42,669 bases of DNA. Origin: Candidatus Cryosericum septentrionale. Its GTDB lineage: Bacteria > Caldisericota > Caldisericia > Cryosericales > Cryosericaceae. Every line of letters starts with the position of its first letter. Within the stretch, counting starts at the first letter, position 1. Location: the NCBI RefSeq assembly GCF_003570995.1, contig NZ_QXIY01000021.1:14017-56685 (forward strand). The letters run 5' to 3'. Of the stretch, positions 41,101 to 42,669 are shown piece by piece. The notes beneath the pieces were generated by a model. The model ran no database searches, was not told the DNA's origin, and saw only the letters and a list, made by a program, of their open reading frames with translations. A program made the translations under genes and the position numbers.

Positions 41101-42078
41101 ATGGTAGGAATCGTTGGGTTGGGTAGTTATGTTCCTGAACAGGTTGTTACCAATGCTGATCTTGAGAAGATTCTCGACACGACTGATGGATGGATAAAGA
41201 GCAGGTCAGGAATTACGGAAAGGCGTTTTGCGAGAAAAGACCAGGCAACGAGTGACCTCGCACAAATTGCTGCTGAAAGAGCGCTGGAAGATGCACATCT
41301 GTCTCCGAATGATATTGATTTGATCATTGTTGGAACAAACTCTCCTGACATGCTTTATCCTGCTACAGCTTGCCTGCTGCAAGAGATGATTGGAGCAAGA
41401 AATGCAGCTGCTTTTGACCTTCAGGCAGGTTGTCCAGGTTGGGTATATGCAGTTACTGCTGGAACTCAATTCATTCAATCAGGCATGTACAAGAATGTTC
41501 TTGTCGTAGGAGCGGAAGTTATCACCAGGATGATGGACAATACAGATAGAGGGACTTATGTTCTGTTTGGTGATGGAGCAGGCGCTACCGTACTAAGCAC
41601 CGTCGAACATGGTGGCTTCCTTTCATTTGAACTGTTTGCTGATGGCTCTCTTGCACAATACCTCACGTTACCTGCTGGTGGCTCGAGGAAACCTTTTAGC
41701 AAAGAAGTGCTAAAAGAACGAAGTTACTTCACCAAAATGGATGGCCAGGCAGTATTTAGATTTTCTGTCCGTGAGATCTCGCGTATTTCAAAGAAAGTTC
41801 TTGACAAAGCAAATGTTCCCCTTGAGAGTGTTGATTGGTTCGTACCTCACCAGGCAAACCTCAGAATCATTCAGTCTGGAGCTCAAGAACTGGGTATACC
41901 TATGGAAAAAGTCGTTGTTACTATTGATAAGTATGGCAATTCTTCTGCCGCTTCCATCCCTATTGCGCTTGACAAGATTTACACAGAAGGAAAGCTAAAA
42001 AATGGTGACAAAGTGCTTATGGTTTCTTTTGGCGCTGGAATGACTTCCGGTGCGATTATTATGGAGTGGTCCAGATGA
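41101..42078 (+). CDS. fabH: 3-oxoacyl-ACP synthase III (FabH)
   Basis: This 325-aa thiolase-fold enzyme has the C-H-N triad: Cys in FDLQAGCPGWVYA (near 111), His in WFVPHQANLRI (near 249) and Asn in YGNSSAASIP (near 279). SRSGITERRFARKDQ (near 35) and the C-terminal SFGAGMTSGAIIMEWSR are typical. It condenses acetyl-CoA (or a branched primer) with malonyl-ACP to start a fatty acid. ATG 41101 has CAGGAG 7 nt upstream. It is the last gene of the operon. Its final ~100 bp are covered on the other strand by the phosphodiesterase frame. Confidence 0.93.
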   Translation: MVGIVGLGSYVPEQVVTNADLEKILDTTDGWIKSRSGITERRFARKDQATSDLAQIAAERALEDAHLSPNDIDLIIVGTNSPDMLYPATACLLQEMIGARNAAAFDLQAGCPGWVYAVTAGTQFIQSGMYKNVLVVGAEVITRMMDNTDRGTYVLFGDGAGATVLSTVEHGGFLSFELFADGSLAQYLTLPAGGSRKPFSKEVLKERSYFTKMDGQAVFRFSVREISRISKKVLDKANVPLESVDWFVPHQANLRIIQSGAQELGIPMEKVVVTIDKYGNSSAASIPIALDKIYTEGKLKNGDKVLMVSFGAGMTSGAIIMEWSR

Positions 42079-42602
42079 AAGCATTTGTCATCACTTCCAG
42101 CATCAAACGGGAGCATCCCCAATTGCTGCAGTTCGTACCCCTCGGCTGTCACCACACCGTCTGACAGATCCAAGACGACGTAGGTGGCCGTGCGGGCGGG
42201 GAAGCGGCCCCCGATGCTGCCCGGGTTGACGAGGAGGATGCCGTTCTGGCGCTCGATGAGACGCCGGTGGGTATGGCCGAAGAGGACGACGTCGGCCCGG
42301 TCCTTGCGCCCCTGTTCGAGGAGCAATTTCACCCCATACTTGGTGCCATAGTTATGGCCGTGCGTCATGAAGATGCGCCTGTCGGCAATCCGCAGGAGGC
42401 GCTGGAGCGGGAACAATGCACCGAGGTCACAGTTGCCTCGCACGGCGTCGAAGCGCACGGACGGATACGCTGTGCTGAGGGCAGCGACGTCGGCCTCGCC
42501 ATCCCCGCAGTGGAGCACGCGGGTGATCTCGGGATGCCGGCGCATCGCCTCCTTCAGGTTGGACGTGTTACCATGCGAATCGGAGACGACCAGAATGTGC
42601 AT
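41979..42602 (-). CDS. YfcE/MJ0936-type metallophosphoesterase with a run-on C-terminus
   Basis: This 207-aa protein has the calcineurin-like motifs MHILVVSDSHGN (D-x-H), LHCGDGEAD (GD-x2), VRGNCDLG (GNCD), MTHGHNYG and LFGHTHRRLIERQNGILLVNPGS. Family members normally stop at about 155-180 residues, after the strand seen here as TATYVVLDLSDGVV. The last ~45 residues are read from DNA that is mostly antisense to the end of fabH, so the original stop seems lost where the AT-rich fab block begins. Start ATG 42602 has no good Shine-Dalgarno. It probably cleaves cyclic or other phosphodiesters; the substrate is unknown. Confidence 0.88.
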   Translation of the reverse strand: MHILVVSDSHGNTSNLKEAMRRHPEITRVLHCGDGEADVAALSTAYPSVRFDAVRGNCDLGALFPLQRLLRIADRRIFMTHGHNYGTKYGVKLLLEQGRKDRADVVLFGHTHRRLIERQNGILLVNPGSIGGRFPARTATYVVLDLSDGVVTAEGYELQQLGMLPFDAGSDDKCFHLDHSIIIAPEVIPAPKETISTLSPFFSFPSV

Positions 42603-42618
42603 GCCAGGAACAAGGGAT

Positions 42619-42636
42619 GGATTCCCGCCTGCGCGG
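42619..42636. repeat. REP-like repeat, half unit
   Basis: GATTCCCGCCTGCGCGG followed by AGAAGCACCCCTCG. The last 11 bases also occur near 38111, next to another REP-like unit. It lies just upstream of the phosphodiesterase start. Confidence 0.55.
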
Positions 42637-42669
42637 AGAAGCACCCCTCGTATGGGAACAAAGTGCTCG

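Noticed and set aside
1-42669. tRNA, rRNA or known riboswitch
   Set aside because: I saw no T-loop signature with a matching acceptor stem and no recognised riboswitch core; a covariance-model search would be needed to exclude them fully.

Overview
This 42.7 kb window comes from a bacterial chromosome. Genes are dense, Shine-Dalgarno sites are strong (AGGAGG type) and several starts are GTG or TTG. The overall GC is moderately high, with two clearly AT-richer blocks at about 10.3-13.4 kb and 39.2-42.1 kb. Glycerate kinase, DegV, a FabK-type reductase and an ADP-ribosylglycohydrolase would suit an anaerobic Firmicutes- or Caldisericota-like lineage, but no marker here fixes the taxon.

Layout. 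Positions 1-3.4 kb: the 5' part of a CsbD stress gene, then a glycerate uptake and phosphorylation operon (GntP-type permease, glycerate 2-kinase) behind a palindromic operator-like site and a possible leader peptide. 3.4-4.2 kb: a decayed DUF4143 gene interrupted by repeats. 4.2-8.1 kb (minus): an Nmad3 protein, a family-2 glycosyltransferase, an eight-blade PQQ-like propeller protein and a DegV protein. 8.7-10.3 kb (plus): a DUF2726 membrane protein and a P-loop ATPase with an apparent single-base frameshift.

From 34.5 kb down to 10.4 kb every gene lies on the minus strand, and most look like anti-phage or restriction genes. In transcription order they are: HNH endonuclease; a 1666-aa DUF4011-type helicase fused to a Vsr-like nuclease; a tightly overlapping four-gene operon (85-aa protein, sigma4/HARE-HTH protein, Xre-like HTH protein, GHKL ATPase) with a 29-bp inverted repeat at its start and a strong hairpin at its end; a helicase-less type ISP methylase-nuclease overlapping a TIR-like effector; a cluster of small proteins with a KTSC protein and an OLD-family ATPase-TOPRIM nuclease; a NERD protein; an EVE-DUF3883 protein with a 256-aa partner; and finally two AT-rich glycosyltransferase genes. 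The last of these fuses GT25, sulfotransferase-like and GH16 domains. The four-gene GHKL operon is the best candidate for an undescribed defence system, and the ISP-TIR pair is second.

From 34.7 kb to the right end the genes are ordinary metabolic ones: RmuC, a D-2-hydroxyacid dehydrogenase, DUF6506, an ADP-ribosylglycohydrolase, a FabK/FabZ/FabH operon and a YfcE-like phosphodiesterase. This part is rich in repeats. Two single genes (the dehydrogenase and DUF6506) are each bracketed by inverted copies of a ~38-bp repeat family, REP-like hairpins (GGATTCCCGC-N-GCGGGAAT) are scattered through it, and a ~60-bp promoter-like block occurs upstream of both DUF6506 and the fab operon.
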